From positions 8,003,606 to 8,067,605 of the forward strand of contig NC_088305.1 in assembly GCF_032854445.1 (NCBI RefSeq): a DNA stretch of 64,000 bases, in the 5' to 3' direction. The notes below the pieces were generated by a model. That model searched no databases. It had not been told where the DNA came from and saw only the letters and a program-made list of their open reading frames with translations. How positions within the stretch are numbered: the first letter of the stretch is position 1; the number at the start of each line of letters is the position of its first letter. Made by a program: the position numbers and the translations under genes. This document shows, piece after piece, positions 19,751-33,869 of this stretch. This stretch comes from Liolophura sinensis. Taxonomy: Eukaryota > Mollusca > Polyplacophora > Chitonida > Chitonidae.

Positions 19751-21714
19751 CAGACCATAGAGAAGCATGTTTGCATGAGCAGGTTTTGTGCTTATTATAC
19801 ATATAACGGTTACCTAATTTACAACACAAAAATGACAGAAGTATGAATCTCACTCAGATCTTCTGAGTCTTGTTCTTGGATTATTTCCCAAATATTTTAT
19901 ACACTTGCAACCCACATTTATATTTAGTATAACCCCAGTAGAGGTTCAGACACCCATTAATTTCCCATAATCGACAGTGTTAACGTTTAGCGCTGTAGCT
20001 CAGCCCCAAACATCCCAATAAACATGGGCCAGGTGCATATCTTCCCCAGCCTGTAAGAAAGAAGCCATAAAAGTCTTGACATAGGTTGACTGTCAAAATC
20101 TGGACAATTCCATACCGGCAGCTGGGAGGGCTGCGTGACAACGCCAAGGGGATGTCTCGCAGCCTCATCACCAGCTGTCCTTTCGCCAAGAATTTCACAT
20201 ACGTCATTAAAACTCATACCTATCCATAGCGTAGACAATTTCCATCATTTTGATACCAAGTATGCACCTGTACACCAAAAAAAGGACAGAAAAAGACTTT
20301 ACACCTTAAAATACACAGAACTACAATCCAGAAGTGAGAGTGTTTATGGGCTCTTGATTCCTATTCATCCCCAGTTCCAAGGGTAGTCTCAGCTCATGTT
20401 CTGCAAATTTTCGGTACAATCCACACTATATCTGAACGATATGAAATCGATCATGCCAGTGCTGTCATTTAGTGTCTGAAAGCTGTTTATATTTTAACAG
20501 GTGTTTATCTTGTGTTTTCGCCGTACTCAAAAACATTTCCGTTATACGACGGCGGTCCTTAGGATGTGAGGAATAAACGTATGGCTATGCATTAGCGCGA
20601 GTTCGGCAATATTGCAGCCATATTGCAGCCATATTGTGGGGAAAACACGTTTAAACGAAGAAACCGTAAAATGTTTGAATTGCAAAGAGAACATCCAAAA
20701 TCAAACAAAAATAGACGAATGCTTTCGAACAAATCAGAACAAACATGAAAGACAAGTTTTAAGACAACTGTCCTCTAACATCACTAAATTTGGTTCATAT
20801 ACAATAAAGTTAAAAATATATTTTAAATATCTATCTACAGCACCGCCAGCATCATTGACTTTAACCAAGACACAAAACACATCTGATGATATGGACTTAT
20901 TCTATTCACCAGGCCTACACAGTAAAGCTCCAGATAAGTCGTCTTTTACGCCAAACTACCCTAGAGGTCAGAGGTCTTATCCTCTTTACTCCGGAGAACC
21001 CACTGGGTTTTGACGGGAGGAAATATACATGTCTCTATGCACATTTGCAGCTCATATCTTTTAACATATCAATTAACTATTGGACTTTTACGTTACGTTG
21101 TTTAGATGGTAAGATTTTCCGACGGTCACTGTTCGTTTGATCGTTTGTAAAGTCTATAATGTTTATTGAAGACCAATTGTCTTTGTCACACGGGAGAAAG
21201 TCTGTCAGTAACATGCCACAGGTCGGTTTACGGCTGATATTCCCATTCTCTACACCCATCAAAATGATTGCTATCGTATAAGTAAACATTCTTGAGTATG
21301 GCCATGAACAACAATCAAATTAATGAAATATGTAATAATTTTCTAATATGCCTCTAATATTCCAAACCATGTCATTGACTGAAGTTTTTGAAGGGCATAT
21401 GGTAGTTCTAGAATTTTCTAGTGATTTATGTGTTTAAACCTTTTATTTGTTCCAGTTGTCCATTTGAATGTTGCTACATTAATGCTCCCTTTACTCTTTG
21501 AAGAACAGCTTGAGGTCTTAATTGTTATTGACAAAATGAGTGTAAACTTTGAAGTAGTTTCAGGTGGAAGGAAGTTAGTAATATCTAATTAAAAACTGGT
21601 ACAGATTTACCAAATATGTTAAAAGAAAATATCAAGCCACGATAAACTGAGAACGAATAAAAAAGTGTTAATTAACTCGATCTCATCCAATTAACTTCGA
21701 TTAATTGTAGCTTT

Positions 21715-21716
<2 letters not shown>
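19751..21716. other. gene-poor interval with two SINE scraps
   Basis: SINE scraps lie at 20508-20580 (-) and 21262-21325 (+). On the minus strand at 20240-19980 two overlapping frames are open and the GC content is locally higher, with a strong acceptor (GGCTTCTTTCTTACAG) near 20055; an unidentified exon is possible. A plus frame at 20612-21013 (133 codons) is not recognised and has no supporting splice or composition signal. Confidence 0.4.
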
Positions 21717-21928
<212 letters not shown>

Positions 21929-22414
21929 CACCCTCTTTATAAGGGGGTTGGGAACATAAGAGGCTTTTTCTATCCCGCTGACGGAAAGAGTGTGTCAAAG
22001 TTGAAATAGTTCATCCCGAAAGATGTATACACGGATTTATATAAACTAATGAATTAATAAACTACACTCCTTCAAATTCGTTATTTAGGTTCTGCATTAT
22101 CTCAACTACCCGCCTTCATTTCACCATTTTATCCCTTTGTGGTATTTGTAACAGGTGGAAATAAATTCAAACGCAAATCGTCAGCTAAAACTAGCTAATT
22201 ATATCTACATTATACTTGTATATTGTGTAATGTTAGCAGAGGTGAGGTAGGGCGTACACGTAAGTCATAACTGTTACTGATGTCACAAATGCTTAGAACA
22301 ATTGGTATGTATGCATGCAGTGTCCCTGTACCTCGTTTGCCCTGTCGGGATTGACTATTGGCATGATTACAGAGCAGCTGCGTGTATCACATATAATCTG
22401 CACTAAAAATTACC

Positions 22415-22677
22415 GGGTGGTTTGCGCGCTAGCGCAGCGTATTATCCCAGGAGCCTCAATGTCCCAGAAGCCTCTCACCAATGCGGTCGCTGTGAGTTCA
22501 AGACCAGCTCATGCTGGCTTCCTCTCCGGCCGTACGTGGGAAGGTCTTCCAGCAACATGCGGATGGTCGTGGGTTTCCCCGGGGCTCTGCCCGGTTTCCA
22601 CCCACCATAATGCTGGCCGCCGTCGTATAAGTGAAATATTCTTGAGTAAGGCGTAAAACACCTATCCAAAAAAAAAT
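22415..22677 (+). repeat. SINE lacking the start of its tRNA-like head
   Basis: Begins within the head (gcgcgctagcgcagcg), carries the B-box region ctgtgagttcaag and the whole body, and ends in a degenerate tail with an A-tract in place of (aaat)n. Followed directly by a second copy in the same orientation. Confidence 0.88.
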
Positions 22678-22680
22678 GTC

Positions 22681-22880
22681 ATCAATGTGGTCGCTGTGAG
22701 TTCAAGTCCAGCTCATGCTGTCTTCTTCTCCGTGGAAAGGTCTTTCAGCAACGTGCGGGTGGTCGTGGGTTTCCCGTGGGCTCAGCTCGGTTTTCTCCCA
22801 CCATAATGCTGTCCGGCGTCGTAGAAGTGAAATATTCTTGAGTGCGGCGTAAAACACCAATCAAATAAATCAAATACATA
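22681..22880 (+). repeat. SINE, tandem with the previous copy
   Basis: Starts at the B-box region (gtggtcgctgtgagttcaag) and runs to the (aaat)n-like tail. The close head-to-tail arrangement with 22415-22677 could come from insertion into the first copy's tail or from unequal exchange. Confidence 0.85.
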
Positions 22881-23841
22881 AACAAGAACAACCGATCTCC
22901 ATTTCCTCTCTGCGGAAGGCTAATCGTCCAGCAGGGGGTGTTGGCTATGTCTCATTCCAATCGGCCATTTCTGCTAGGACTTTTGGAGATTCGTGTGATA
23001 CTTTCTCATTTCCAAGCCTTCAGGGAACTATCTAAATGCATTCAAAGGCCTTCAAAATTTGGAGAGCACAGTGTACTATTATTGTACAATGGTATCATAT
23101 CGCGACAAATGCTTTAGGTGTCTAATATTTAGCTCACTAATGTCTCAAATGTTGTGAAAAAGTTAAAATTACATACAGTTAACATGGACTAATATGGGGA
23201 CATCGAGTCTAGTCTTAAGTCAAAATGGAACTATTGAATGTATTTGATTATTTTGGAGATTTTCCTTAAACAAGTTCATACTGTATATTGCAATCGCGGC
23301 ACTTGGAATAGCGTGAGACGTATAGCTGAAATAAGCCGTTTCGCTCCCATATTAATTCAATGGACAACTTATACGGCTTACTGTCTATTTGATGCGCATG
23401 CGTACTAGACAGGACCCTCGATTGTTGCATACGAGGTTTGTCGCTGCTCTGGTCTTACTCTCTATGTTGTACGTCTTTAATTATAATAACCTATAAGCAT
23501 GCTTTCACTCGCAACCGAGTGTAATGTCCTAACAATAGATCTAATACCAGCGAGGTCTAAAACGATTCCACTAGTAAAACATAACGAAACCAGGATCCTT
23601 CCTTATATATTATAGAAAATCTGAAATATCAGTGAAGCAAAAATGGGCACATTCTTACTTAACGCCGAAAGAGACTGAGAGAACACACATTTGTTTGACT
23701 TGGGTTTTTTTTTAGTTTAGTTATATATTGTTTTGAGCGATTTTTCATTCGCATATCAGCCGTCAACCAATATGGACGTTTCCAGTCAGTAATCACAAGG
23801 CCAATTCCCAAAACGACGTTTAACACAAAACACCAAAGAAC
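22881..23841. other. intergenic region with a cassette relic
   Basis: 23440-23510 (+) is the inverted counterpart of 24030-24110 (-), both carrying the hydrophobic-coding segment ending in tgtacgtctttaatta. 23753-23843 (-) is an old copy of the FGN-CDY cassette; its frame keeps VKRRFGNWPCDY and then meets a stop. Confidence 0.45.
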
Positions 23842-24005
23842 TATTTATTTATTTACTTATTTGGTTGGTGTTTTACGCCGTACTCAGGAATATTTCACTT
23901 ATACGACAGTTGCCAGCATTATGGAAGGGGGAAATCGGTCAGGGCCCAGGGGATACCCACGACCATCCGCATGTTGCTGGAAGATCTTCCCACGTACGGC
24001 TCGAA
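23842..24005 (-). repeat. partial SINE
   Basis: Tail, body and the accttcccacgtacgg-like segment; the head is missing. Confidence 0.85.
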
Positions 24006-27000
24006 GAACTAAGAAAGTATACAATTATTAATTAAAGACGTACAGCATCTCAATATGCAAGACCGACAGCATGGAGAGTAAAACCAGAACAGTGACAACA
24101 GTGTTATAGTTGGTATAAGGTCAGACATAACCGCTGAAATACGGCCACTTCTCAATTTACCTCAGGATTTTATTCTAAATGTCAATGTTTACCAAATGTA
24201 CCATGGCTTAAGCAGTATTACGTAAAATTGCTTTGGCGTTAGTTGCAGGTATGTTAAAGGTAACTAGCCTAGGATTACTCAACACGTCGCTTTTTCATCA
24301 CATGACCTACAGACGCAGCCAGTCAGGTGGAGAACGGATTTCCACATTAGAAATAAAACATTATTTAATAAGAAGCAAAGATGAAAGGCTATTTAAGTTT
24401 ATATTAGCATAATTCTTACATCTTCTAGGCATGAACATCAACTGGTGTCAATTTAATGTTTTCCAGCCTGCAGATTGCTTTATGTAAATTTATATAAAAC
24501 AAAGCTCATGAAAATATTATTTTACAACAGCACAACATTTTCCATTTGTTTTGTTTTTTTACTGTTAATAGCTTTTTGTGAAAGGGTTCCCTGATATTTC
24601 CATACGTTGACATGAAACTTACCCCTCGACCGGAACTCATGTGATCAGTAGCGTGAAAATAGATTTGTAAATGACTCCGAATCAAATGCTTCGTTTCTAA
24701 ACGAATGTAAAAATTCGGCTCATTATAACGCTGTGCAACATGGCGTAAACCTGGAGCACTGTTTAATTTCACTAGAAAATTGTTATATTGCTTTTTCTTA
24801 ATAGCAAACCATTTAACTATTATACGGCTGTTTAATCCGTTTTAAATGTGCGTGACAAAGGGTACTTTTTGCACGGATACTCGAGTTTTTAATGTGTGTT
24901 TGTTCATTAATTTCTATAATAAATTTCACACAGCCAGAAGATTGTCTCCCGATGCTTTTAGGTGGCTGTTTTATATCTATAAGGTTAAGAGTCGTCAGTG
25001 GATTGGGCCGAATACATCGTGACAGCATAACGATGTACAGTTAAAACAATATGGACAGTAAAGACACATGTACACGTTTTAATACCACATAGACATTATT
25101 ATCTACAACTCTATCTCTAAAACAGTATAGAACAGCCTGCAGAAGAAGCGTAAAATAAGAACAACGGAGATAGAGAGACAGTTGGGAAATGGGTACACTT
25201 ATTACAGGTGGACTCCAGCCATTCATCTGTTTATCTCAGTCAGGGTTTTAGATTATAGCCTAAGACACAACCAGTATACATCTCAGGAAGAACGAATGTG
25301 ATGTCACGAAATCGGCCTGTGGGGCATATATAAGACATATCAGTAGTCCCAAAGAAAAGGTAAACATTCAATGCCATGTTAAGTCATTTTGAGTTCATTC
25401 AACGTTGGATTTAAATTCAGTCAAGCTGATATCTTAGAAAAGTGACAAATATGTTGTTCTTGGTGCTACATGGTACCGCACCCCTTGCAGCTGCTATATA
25501 TGTGATTTGTTTATCCCTGGTAGGTGAAGACGGAAATCCCTGAGGTGGTCCTGGTCACTGGGTACATTGTTTCAATCTCAATGCTATACACCATCCCAAT
25601 GCCAAATCTTTATTAAGCTTAGGAATTTTTGCCTAATTACTTTTTAATTTGCTTTTTAAATGGATTTTTTAAAAAATATACAATTGTGATTGGAAGATGG
25701 CACGTATAGTTGCAATACCATCAACAAGAAACAGGGGAGTACGTTACTAACACTTTCCAGGTTAACATTTTGCGCGGATCCCTCACGGAGCAACCGCGGG
25801 GTGTGATATGATATGTTGGGACTCAGCCTCTGCGGGGGAATCAAATTGCTCTTTGCAAACCAATTCACGGCATAGACAACACAACGGTGTACCGCAGAAG
25901 AAGCATTTTTTTCGCTTTTGTGTATTCAGCTTAAAATGCGTGGTTGCGTTGCATGTTCCGACTCGCTTGTTGTCTTCAGTTTTTTAGTCTTTCAGCCTGT
26001 CGACAATGTTCAGTTGAATGCACTGGCTACCACAATCGCCTATAATCAGTGACACGTAACAACACAAGCTCTACAGATCATTAAGTTGGAAGTCCATATT
26101 CTTGCATAAAAATTAAAGTTAGAAACTTTTTCTTATTCATAAAACTCTATAAGTCTAGTTTCATCAACAACAAGTCATTGCGGCCAGTGACGTCATTATT
26201 ATTACAAATAAGTGGCCTGGTGGACAATGGGCGTGGAGAGTAATTTGTTTCAGAAGAGTTGTATCAACATGCTGTTAGAACCAACCCCACGCAATAACTT
26301 CTCAGTAGTTTCAGTGAATCGACTGCAGTGTTTATTATAGCAGAATTTCTTAGCACCCATCTCTAAAATCATACTGCGGTGAGATCATATGCAAAAGAAA
26401 ATTCATATAGGACGGCTATATTACTAACACATGCGAACAGTTTCAAATATGACAGTGCTCGGAACGGGGTTTATATCAGTTTAGGTAACTTGCGTCACAG
26501 TTGGTCGAAACTTGTTTCAGTTGTACCTATTTATAAATATATCAGTAAATCTACAGCATTTATAGGTTTCCAGGTTATAATTTTCAACAAAACTGCCAGA
26601 GCTAACATCCATGTCAAATTCGCACGAGTGAGTTAATTTAAGCACAAAGATGCTATATGGAATATATGCGCGTGTAAGTATACAGTTTACGCTGTATTTT
26701 GTATATTGTGTTCCTATATAAGCCAGTGCTTGGTCATTCAGCATCCTCGAGGCCTGATCTCTTCACACTGTTCTGCTGAATAAATGTTTGTTGACATATC
26801 ACGATAACTTTAGTTCCATATTTCAACCACCAACTTCAGCGCACTTTTTCTTTTTACCTTATTATGGTTTCTAAAAGCCATGGTCTGAGGACATGCAAAA
26901 TACTAAAACTTAGGCTTTTATATGAACAGTAACAATCAAACTCAAAAATCAGCAAGGGACAGTCAATAAGTTAAAGTAGATTTTTCTTAGACTTAAACAG

Positions 27001-27245
27001 ACTTGAATAACAGATTAAGTTTTTGCACTATCACTGTATGCCCCTCCATTTTTGGAACATGGCTTGTGTGATCACATGATCAGCGAGCTGTTGTCACAAG
27101 CCAGCACCATATATTCCATTGATGGCATTATGAAATCTGGCCGTACAAACGTGTACTCCACAGTCTGCCTAATGTTTAAATTGTTTGTTCTGTATTTTAC
27201 GATATGGACATGAATGAAAAGATGTACCCATCTTAAATGTTTTAA
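24006..27245. other. gene-free interval
   Basis: About 3.2 kb of AT-rich DNA with no recognised coding or RNA gene. The short open frames here have no recognised motifs, splice support or composition shift. Confidence 0.5.
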
Positions 27246-27505
27246 TTAATTTATTTTTTTTATTTGATTGGTGTTCTACGCCGTACTCAAGATTGTTTCA
27301 TTTACGCGAAGGACCCAGCCTTACGCGGGAGGAATAGAACAGAGCCCGGGGGAAATCCATGACCATCCGCAGGTTACTGGGAGACCTTCCCATGTACGGC
27401 CGAAGAGGAAGACAGCATGAGCTGGGCGAACTCACAGCGACAACATTGGTGAGAGGTTCCTGTGTCATTGCGCGTGTGCTAACTCCCCACAGCCACGCAG
27501 AAAGT
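27246..27505 (-). repeat. diverged SINE
   Basis: Tail ttgattggtgttctacgccg, body and head segments are present with many substitutions and a deletion near tgagctgggcgaactcac. Confidence 0.75.
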
Positions 27506-27999
27506 AGTGTCACTGAAACTGTGACAAGGTCAAGTCAAGTAGCTGATAAACTTGTCATCCATGGTATACACAGTAAAGTACAGCTCAGCCTAATAGTCAA
27601 TTGTTTACCGCTCGTATCGCGCCCCAAGATGCTGAACAGCGCTCCACTGATCCGTGACAAACCCTCTGCTGAGCTGTCTTCAAGATCTGCTGAAGCGCGC
27701 AGGATTGCCGCCGATTGTGTGCATTTAGTTCCGTCTACTGACTAATCCTAGCTAGTTTACAAGCGAAGTTGCAGTCCCCGTGTGTTCAGCTATGTCAACA
27801 TATACCAGCTGTGAAAAGCGGGAGGTTTATCTTGCAATATGTAACCTACCTCAACAAAACGAGTTCATGAACTTAACCAAGCCATTTAAATTAATAATTA
27901 GTTTTTTAATTTTAATTCATAGCCATTTTAATATGCGATCGAAGTCATCGATTGGTATCGACGGTCGGCGTACTAATTTTGAGATACATTTGTGTTATG

Positions 28000-28960
28000 C
28001 CATATAAAACCTTACCTGAGATATTTTACAGCAAGCTTGACCAAATCTTTTTCACGGGGCAAGCCCCAACACGCAGACAACAATCTTGTGTGGCCGTACC
28101 TTTGCCTGATCCTTCACTCATGTCTTATCTTTGTGGCGTTTGTATAAAAATAACATCTAAATAACGTCATGTATTTATATTAATGTAACGATCGTGCAAG
28201 CCTCATATCAAGAGAACTAAGACAAAAATAAACAGTGTGTGTCAGTTAATAAAGTTTGACACTTGTGAGTATTACGTACTTACTCCAATACAAAATGCCT
28301 ACTGATTTCCAATCTTGGCAGTGTCACAGCTGGACAAGCTAGGTCTCTGTGTGAAACGTCTGAGTATTTTAATTAAGCCTAGAATAACACGCTTTGTTGT
28401 TGCTGCTAACACCCGTGATATTTTTTTACTGAAATATAGTATACACCTAAACATTACTGTCCAAACCGAAAAAATTATTAGTTATTGAAACAAGCAGAAG
28501 CTATTCACATACATTTTGTTTTACTCAAAGTCACAAAAAAATTGATATCAGGTTTCATGAGGGTGTTGGTTCAAATAATGTAGTGTCAAGCATAAATTAC
28601 CAGATTGAAATTATTTCCCTGAAGACATTTTATTATCACAGAGAGTCTGTAAAGCAAATATTTAAGGTAGGCTACAGTATGCCCAGTAAGCCAAAAATTC
28701 AAATAAAGAGTATTGGTGCAAAAGGGAAATTATTTCTTCTCCTGTGTTTCATTGTTACCACGTTTCTACATGAAATTCGTATTGTAGCACCGTGTTGTTG
28801 TTGTTGCACATCATGTCAGCGTCAAAGTATAACTGATTGTCTGTCCCGAGGCTCTCTACAGGTGCTCTACAAACTCTTTAGGATCATGCTAATTTCCTGT
28901 CTGGTGATGACTTTCGGTCTGAACTGTATTGGAGCGAACATGCCTGTTGGGGAATGAATG
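28000..28960 (+). repeat. duplicated block B, left copy
   Basis: 28020-28690 matches 33880-34535 and 28830-28960 matches 35845-35975, direct orientation. Shared landmarks are gtataaaaat, gtgtgtgtcagttaataaag, ggcagtgtcacagctggacaagctaggtctctgtgtgaaac and aaggtaggctaca. The right copy is split by gypsy Gag sequence. No protein is recognised in the block. Confidence 0.75.
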
Positions 28961-29609
28961 AATGACTATGGTTTAAGGCCAGGTCAGTAATAGGCCAGTC
29001 ATATCGTGGTGAGAACATGTTTGAACCAGGAAAGGGAGAGGTGGAACTCAAATTCCGTGACTCAGTGACACGAAGAACGACTCGGCAAACGCTAAATAAC
29101 TTCATTTAAATATTTTTCAGTATTAAGACTACACCTTACGAATAAATGTTTTGTGTATGTTTCGGATGGGGATATAGTGTTACTTTTTTCACTTTTTGAA
29201 CCATTAATAAAAATATTGCACGTGTTCAATGAATTGTTTCTATTGTTTATTAACTAAGAAGCAGAAGAACATTGAAGAGGAAGACAGCTTTTCTGGGTAG
29301 AAACTTTCTCTATGAAGTAAGACCGAGTTGCCAAACTTAGGTTTGGATTGCATTTTGTTCTGAATAAAACTCCGCACAAGAAACGGTTAGAAAAAACGTT
29401 TACATTGTGTTAAGATGCGACGTTTGCATGGGTTACAATATTCTCTTTTGTGTAATACGATGGTAAATGAAAAGTTAATACACAATAACATGAAACGACC
29501 ATATGGGGATAGGCAATATCCCAACAAGCGTATATTAACCGTGACATAGCAATAAAAGTATATAAAATGACACCCTGAGTTTTTGAAATACTTGTTATAT
29601 CATTAACAA
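28961..29609. other. gene-free interval
   Basis: AT-rich sequence between duplicated block B and the LINE fragment; nothing recognised. Confidence 0.5.
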
Positions 29610-30060
29610 GGCCGAGCAAAATTGAATATATGTCCTACTGGTAGTAATATATACCAGGTTCCTATTTTTAGAGCTAAGCTCGTTAAACACTCAAGTCCAA
29701 AACACGATCTTGCCTGGACCAACTTTGTTCAAGGCATTACGTCAAAAACACCTATGCGTAAGGCTTGGAACATGGTTCAGAAACTTCAGGTCAAAAATAG
29801 TGAAGAAAAAAGGTCAACGTTTAGAAGACGACAATAATATTCTTACTTCTCCCAGCAGTTTCTCACTGAAACAGTATCCCAGAATTTCTCTTCTGACAAT
29901 TATTCTACAGCGTTTCAGTAGATTAACAATCAGAAAGAGAACATTAAATTATCCTTTTCTTACAAATATTTGGAAGGCTATAATAAACCGTTTAGTACTG
30001 ATGAACTGAAAACTGCGTTCAAAATATACAAAAAATTTACTGAGTTTTTTAATGATTGTG
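29610..30060 (+). pseudogene. I/Nimb-like LINE, endonuclease-RT linker fragment
   Basis: Contains VPIFRAKLVKHSS, DLAWTNFVQGITSKTPMRKA and VQKLQVKNS, then, after a frameshift near 29820, NKPFSTDELKTAF-like sequence that normally precedes the first reverse-transcriptase block of RNase H-bearing LINEs. Non-functional. A homologous minus-strand fragment lies at 36040-36620. Confidence 0.65.
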
Positions 30061-30384
30061 TTTTCATTTCGATTTTAGTTCTTGTTTTACTAAATCTGTT
30101 GTTCAACTTCACTATTAGTTAATCTGAATATATACTTAGAATAAGTACGACTACATATATTTCAGATGAAGGCTAGAATGCTAATTAAAATTTATTTACC
30201 TTTATCTTGCTTCTATTTAAGTTTACACCATCATACAGATTAGGAAACCTTAACCAATTCATTTCTAGGCTCTTTTAAAGTACTTTTATTTCCAATTTTA
30301 TCTGTGGAACATGGTTAATAGTTCTGAAAATATATACAATTACAGTTTTACAAATGGTCTAAAATAATAATATTTATTCTTTGG

Positions 30385-30449
30385 ATATCGGAGAGGACGC
30401 CAGCATAAAGTGGACTTGAACTCTCCGCAACCTCATTGACGAAAGGCTA
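30385..30449 (-). repeat. SINE scrap
   Basis: Only the ggagaggacgccagcat...acttgaactc segment and adjoining head sequence remain. Confidence 0.6.
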
Positions 30450-30760
30450 AAACAGAACACTTTGACAACCATCAACATGCACGTTTTGTTCAGAGTAGCA
30501 ATATCCATACACTGGAGGAGGAGACTTATTCTTAGCTATGCAATGTAGTTACCTTTAGACTAATCTGTGGACTAACAGTTACAAAGAAACATATCCTGGA
30601 ATCCACGAATGAAAACTTGCCCAGGTACATAAAATCAAGATTTGACTTATCTCAAACGTCAACTATTGATTTACAACGGTTTGATCACGATTTCCAAGAA
30701 TCGGTAAATACAGATATAAACAAAGTAAACATCTACGTAACGATGGAGTGCGCAATATAA

Positions 30761-31025
30761 TTTATTTATTTATTTGATTGGTGTTTTACGCCATACTCAA
30801 GAATATTTCACTAATACGACGGCGGTCAGCATTATGGTGGGAGGGAACCGGGCAGAGCCAGGAGGAAACCCATGACCATCCACAGGTTGCTGGAAGACCT
30901 TCCCACGTACGGCCGGAGAGGAAACCAGCATGAGCTGGACTTGAAGTCAGAGCAACCGCATTGGTGAGAGGCTTCTGGGTCTTTACGGTGCGTTAGTGCG
31001 CTAACCAACTGAGCCACGGAGGTCC
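30761..31025 (-). repeat. full-length SINE
   Basis: Complete from the (ttta)n tail to the ccacggaggtcc head. It abuts the C-terminal end of a minus-strand LINE fragment. Confidence 0.9.
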
Positions 31026-31450
31026 AGTGCCATAGAAATTCCACTGTTCCAAACAAGAGTGGTGCAGACAACACTCGTGACATTCATAACAATGACCTCG
31101 GTGCAGACCAATCTTCCAATGCATACCGAATGGAGAACGAATGATGAAAATATAAAAACCGGAACAAAAACGTTCGGATATGCCAAGACGACATTTCGTT
31201 AAACCTACTTGGTATATACTTAAACATAACACGTGTATACGTTTTATAGTCAATGACAGGGTTAATGGCGTGCAGATAAATCTCATTCACTCTGCTAAAG
31301 GCGACAAATATAGTTAAGAATGTTCGACCGAAAATCAGTATAAGCTATTTTTTTTTTCGATACATGTTTATTGAAGGCAGCCTTTGCCTCCTTGTCTACG
31401 ACTGTGTTTCCATGGATACCATCATGACTCGGTATCCAATAGAAAAAAAT
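31026..31450 (-). pseudogene. I/Nimb-like LINE, C-terminal fragment
   Basis: Homologous to 12970-13855: shared tccatggataccatcatgactcggtatccaa and a VNEIYLHAINPVID region, followed by a degraded Cys/His motif (HCYECHECCLHHSCLE). Several frameshifts. Confidence 0.5.
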
Positions 31451-32619
31451 ATCTTAATGAAAAGATATCTCTTTTCAATAATTTTTTTTTATGTAAGGCC
31501 CAAAATTTCAAAAATTAACGGAACTTAAAATTTGTTATGCTGTAATGCTAAAAGGCAAGAGAGCGAGTCACTACATATCATTGCCTTCTGGGCACGCCCA
31601 GAAAAAAGGTATAAGGGCCGAAGAATAGCCCTGGCCTGGGCTGAGAAAATTGAAGAAGATGAAAGACGAAGAGACCCGCTGTTCTAAGACCGCCACAGAC
31701 GCAGAGGTCTCCTTCAGTATATATAAATTTATACATCCGCATAGTTAGCCTTAATATGATACTCAGTGGAGGATGATGGAAATGGAATAAATATGTTAAC
31801 AACAGTTATACTGTGTAGCTTGTGCTATTTTATTGCAGTTGCCTTATTGCTACTGATTAAAAAAATTAAAATTCGTTCCGAGGGTGGGGGCAATTGAACT
31901 ATTGTACACTGTAACTGTACAGTGACGTTATCATTAGAGCTGGACGGTGCAGTGGCATACACGGCAATTAATGAAGGCACATTTATTACGTTTAAATATT
32001 CGTTATAATACCTCTGATGTAAGGGAGGTAATTTTGCAAGTTTCTAACCGAGGCCTCCTTTAATAGGGAAAAACGGTGGATTGTTTGAGCACTGTAACAA
32101 TATCTCGATCATTTGAATAACAAAATTACACAAACGCATGTATGTCGGAGACCTCTCTCAATCAAGGCACACTACATCGAGAGGTACTGGTACATGTAAA
32201 ACAGTATTGTTGGGTCTGAATGATCACAATTTTGATATTAAACGTTGTTACAGTTTCGCAAGCGGTGAATATGAGTTTGCCATGTTCGTCTGTGTGAAAC
32301 ATTGACTCATTCACTGTCAGGGAAATTGAGCTAAAGAAAAAACTTTTTCTTCGAAACAACTTAAAATGTCTCAGCTTTGTGGATTTCTGTCAGTTCTATT
32401 CTCGCTAATGAACGGTCTACAGCAATGCTAGATTTGTCAGTGATGATTGTTATCAAGAAAAAAATCCTGTCTAGGTTATGTCTCGATCTACATATCGTAA
32501 TGAAAGGCGGCTATGTATCGTATTAAAGACCATCATAAGCCATTTGGACAAACCCGAGGCAACCGATGGCCGCCTCTTATCAACGGACACTTATTGAAGA
32601 GATGGGAGTTTTACTATGC
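31451..32619. other. gene-free interval
   Basis: AT-rich DNA with a modestly GC-richer patch at 31560-31720; nothing recognised in it on either strand. Confidence 0.5.
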
Positions 32620-32820
32620 AGAAACGGACGCTGTGAGTTAAAGTCCAACTCATGCTGGCTCGCTCTTTGGGCGTTAGCGGGAAGGTCTTCCAGCAACCTG
32701 AGGATGGTCATGGATTTCCCCAGGGCTGTGCGCGGTTTTCTCCCTCCATAATGCCGGATAGCCGGATGTGAAATATTCTTGATTGCGGCGTAAAACACCA
32801 ATCAACTAAAGAGATAAATA
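32620..32820 (+). repeat. partial SINE (B box to tail)
   Basis: Starts at ggacgctgtgagttaaagtcc and runs through body and tail (cgtaaaacaccaatcaa). The 5' head is missing. Confidence 0.8.
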
Positions 32821-33134
32821 CTAGGCATAAAATCTACTCGCCTGAGCAGACATGCCTGAGGTGCAAACGCTGGTTCTAAAACATAAGCTCCGTGACCGTC
32901 GTGTCAGGCTGTTGGTGTTTAACTGTTATAGATTAAATATTCATTTAAACCTTTTATAAAGTAACCAACCAGTCTGAGCATTAGGTAGCATTATATATAT
33001 TTGCACACAACACTTTTGTAATAACTTAATTGTATGTATGTTAACAGATCTATTGAAAAACCGATTGTGCCTTTCCAACACGCTTGAAAACTGCTTCTCT
33101 TCGCATAATTCCGTCCTTTTTCCCTCCATTGTCG

Positions 33135-33260
33135 GTATATACTTTCTTAAATCTTTGGTGGATTGTGCTATGCGTCGTTTTGGGAATTGGCCAGGCGGTT
33201 ATTGACCTGGAACGCCCATATTGGTTGATAGCCGGTGTACGAATGTCTGTTTCGACGCAT
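33135..33260 (+). repeat. FGN-CDY cassette copy with tandem downstream duplication
   Basis: The cassette frame reads MRRFGNWPGGY then a TGA where other copies have Arg or Trp, then PGTP. Immediately downstream an 82-bp segment (33254-33335) is repeated at 33412-33493 with about 90% identity. Confidence 0.5.
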
Positions 33261-33869
33261 AGATTCTACACTGAACTGATGTACGCTTTCGGGGATAAAT
33301 TCACCATGTTTACGCAGTCAATGGATACGAAAATGTATGAATCTGAAACCCTCGCGCAGTATGTCAGTGGTTTGTTAATACTTGTATTATCAACCGAGGT
33401 CACCCGTGGTCGGCGCATAGATTTTACACTGAACTGATGTACGCTTTCTGGGATAAATTCACTATGTTTACGCAGTCAGTGGATACGAAAATGGAGACTA
33501 ATCTAGAGCCCTCTCGTGTGGTCCAGGTGAATATAATAGGCTCACATCTTCTCGGATTGGGTGAGAGGCAACCGCAAAGCGACCTGTTTAGCGTTAGTTG
33601 CGACCTGTAATCTCTGAGGACGGGATCCGGGTGGCTGACGACGTGGTGGTCTTGCGAGAACCTCACGCCCAACACCCCACTTTGGCCCTTACTTGAAAGG
33701 AAACGGGAGGGCGGATGGACCCGGTTCGATCAATCGGCTTGGTCACGTCTTGCCTCTATGTGGCCTCAAAGTTTCTCAATTTCCTTCTAGAGAACAATTG
33801 TGATTTCTCAAATTTCGTTTTTGCGGAATTGCGTTTGAGGCGGTGGCTCATGGATCACTTCGCATAAAC

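Noticed and set aside
22315-22669. Open frames of 60-110 codons across SINE copies (also 10893-11044, 16042-16397, 55529-55735)
   Set aside because: They follow SINE sequence, recur wherever the SINE occurs and have no conserved codon pattern.
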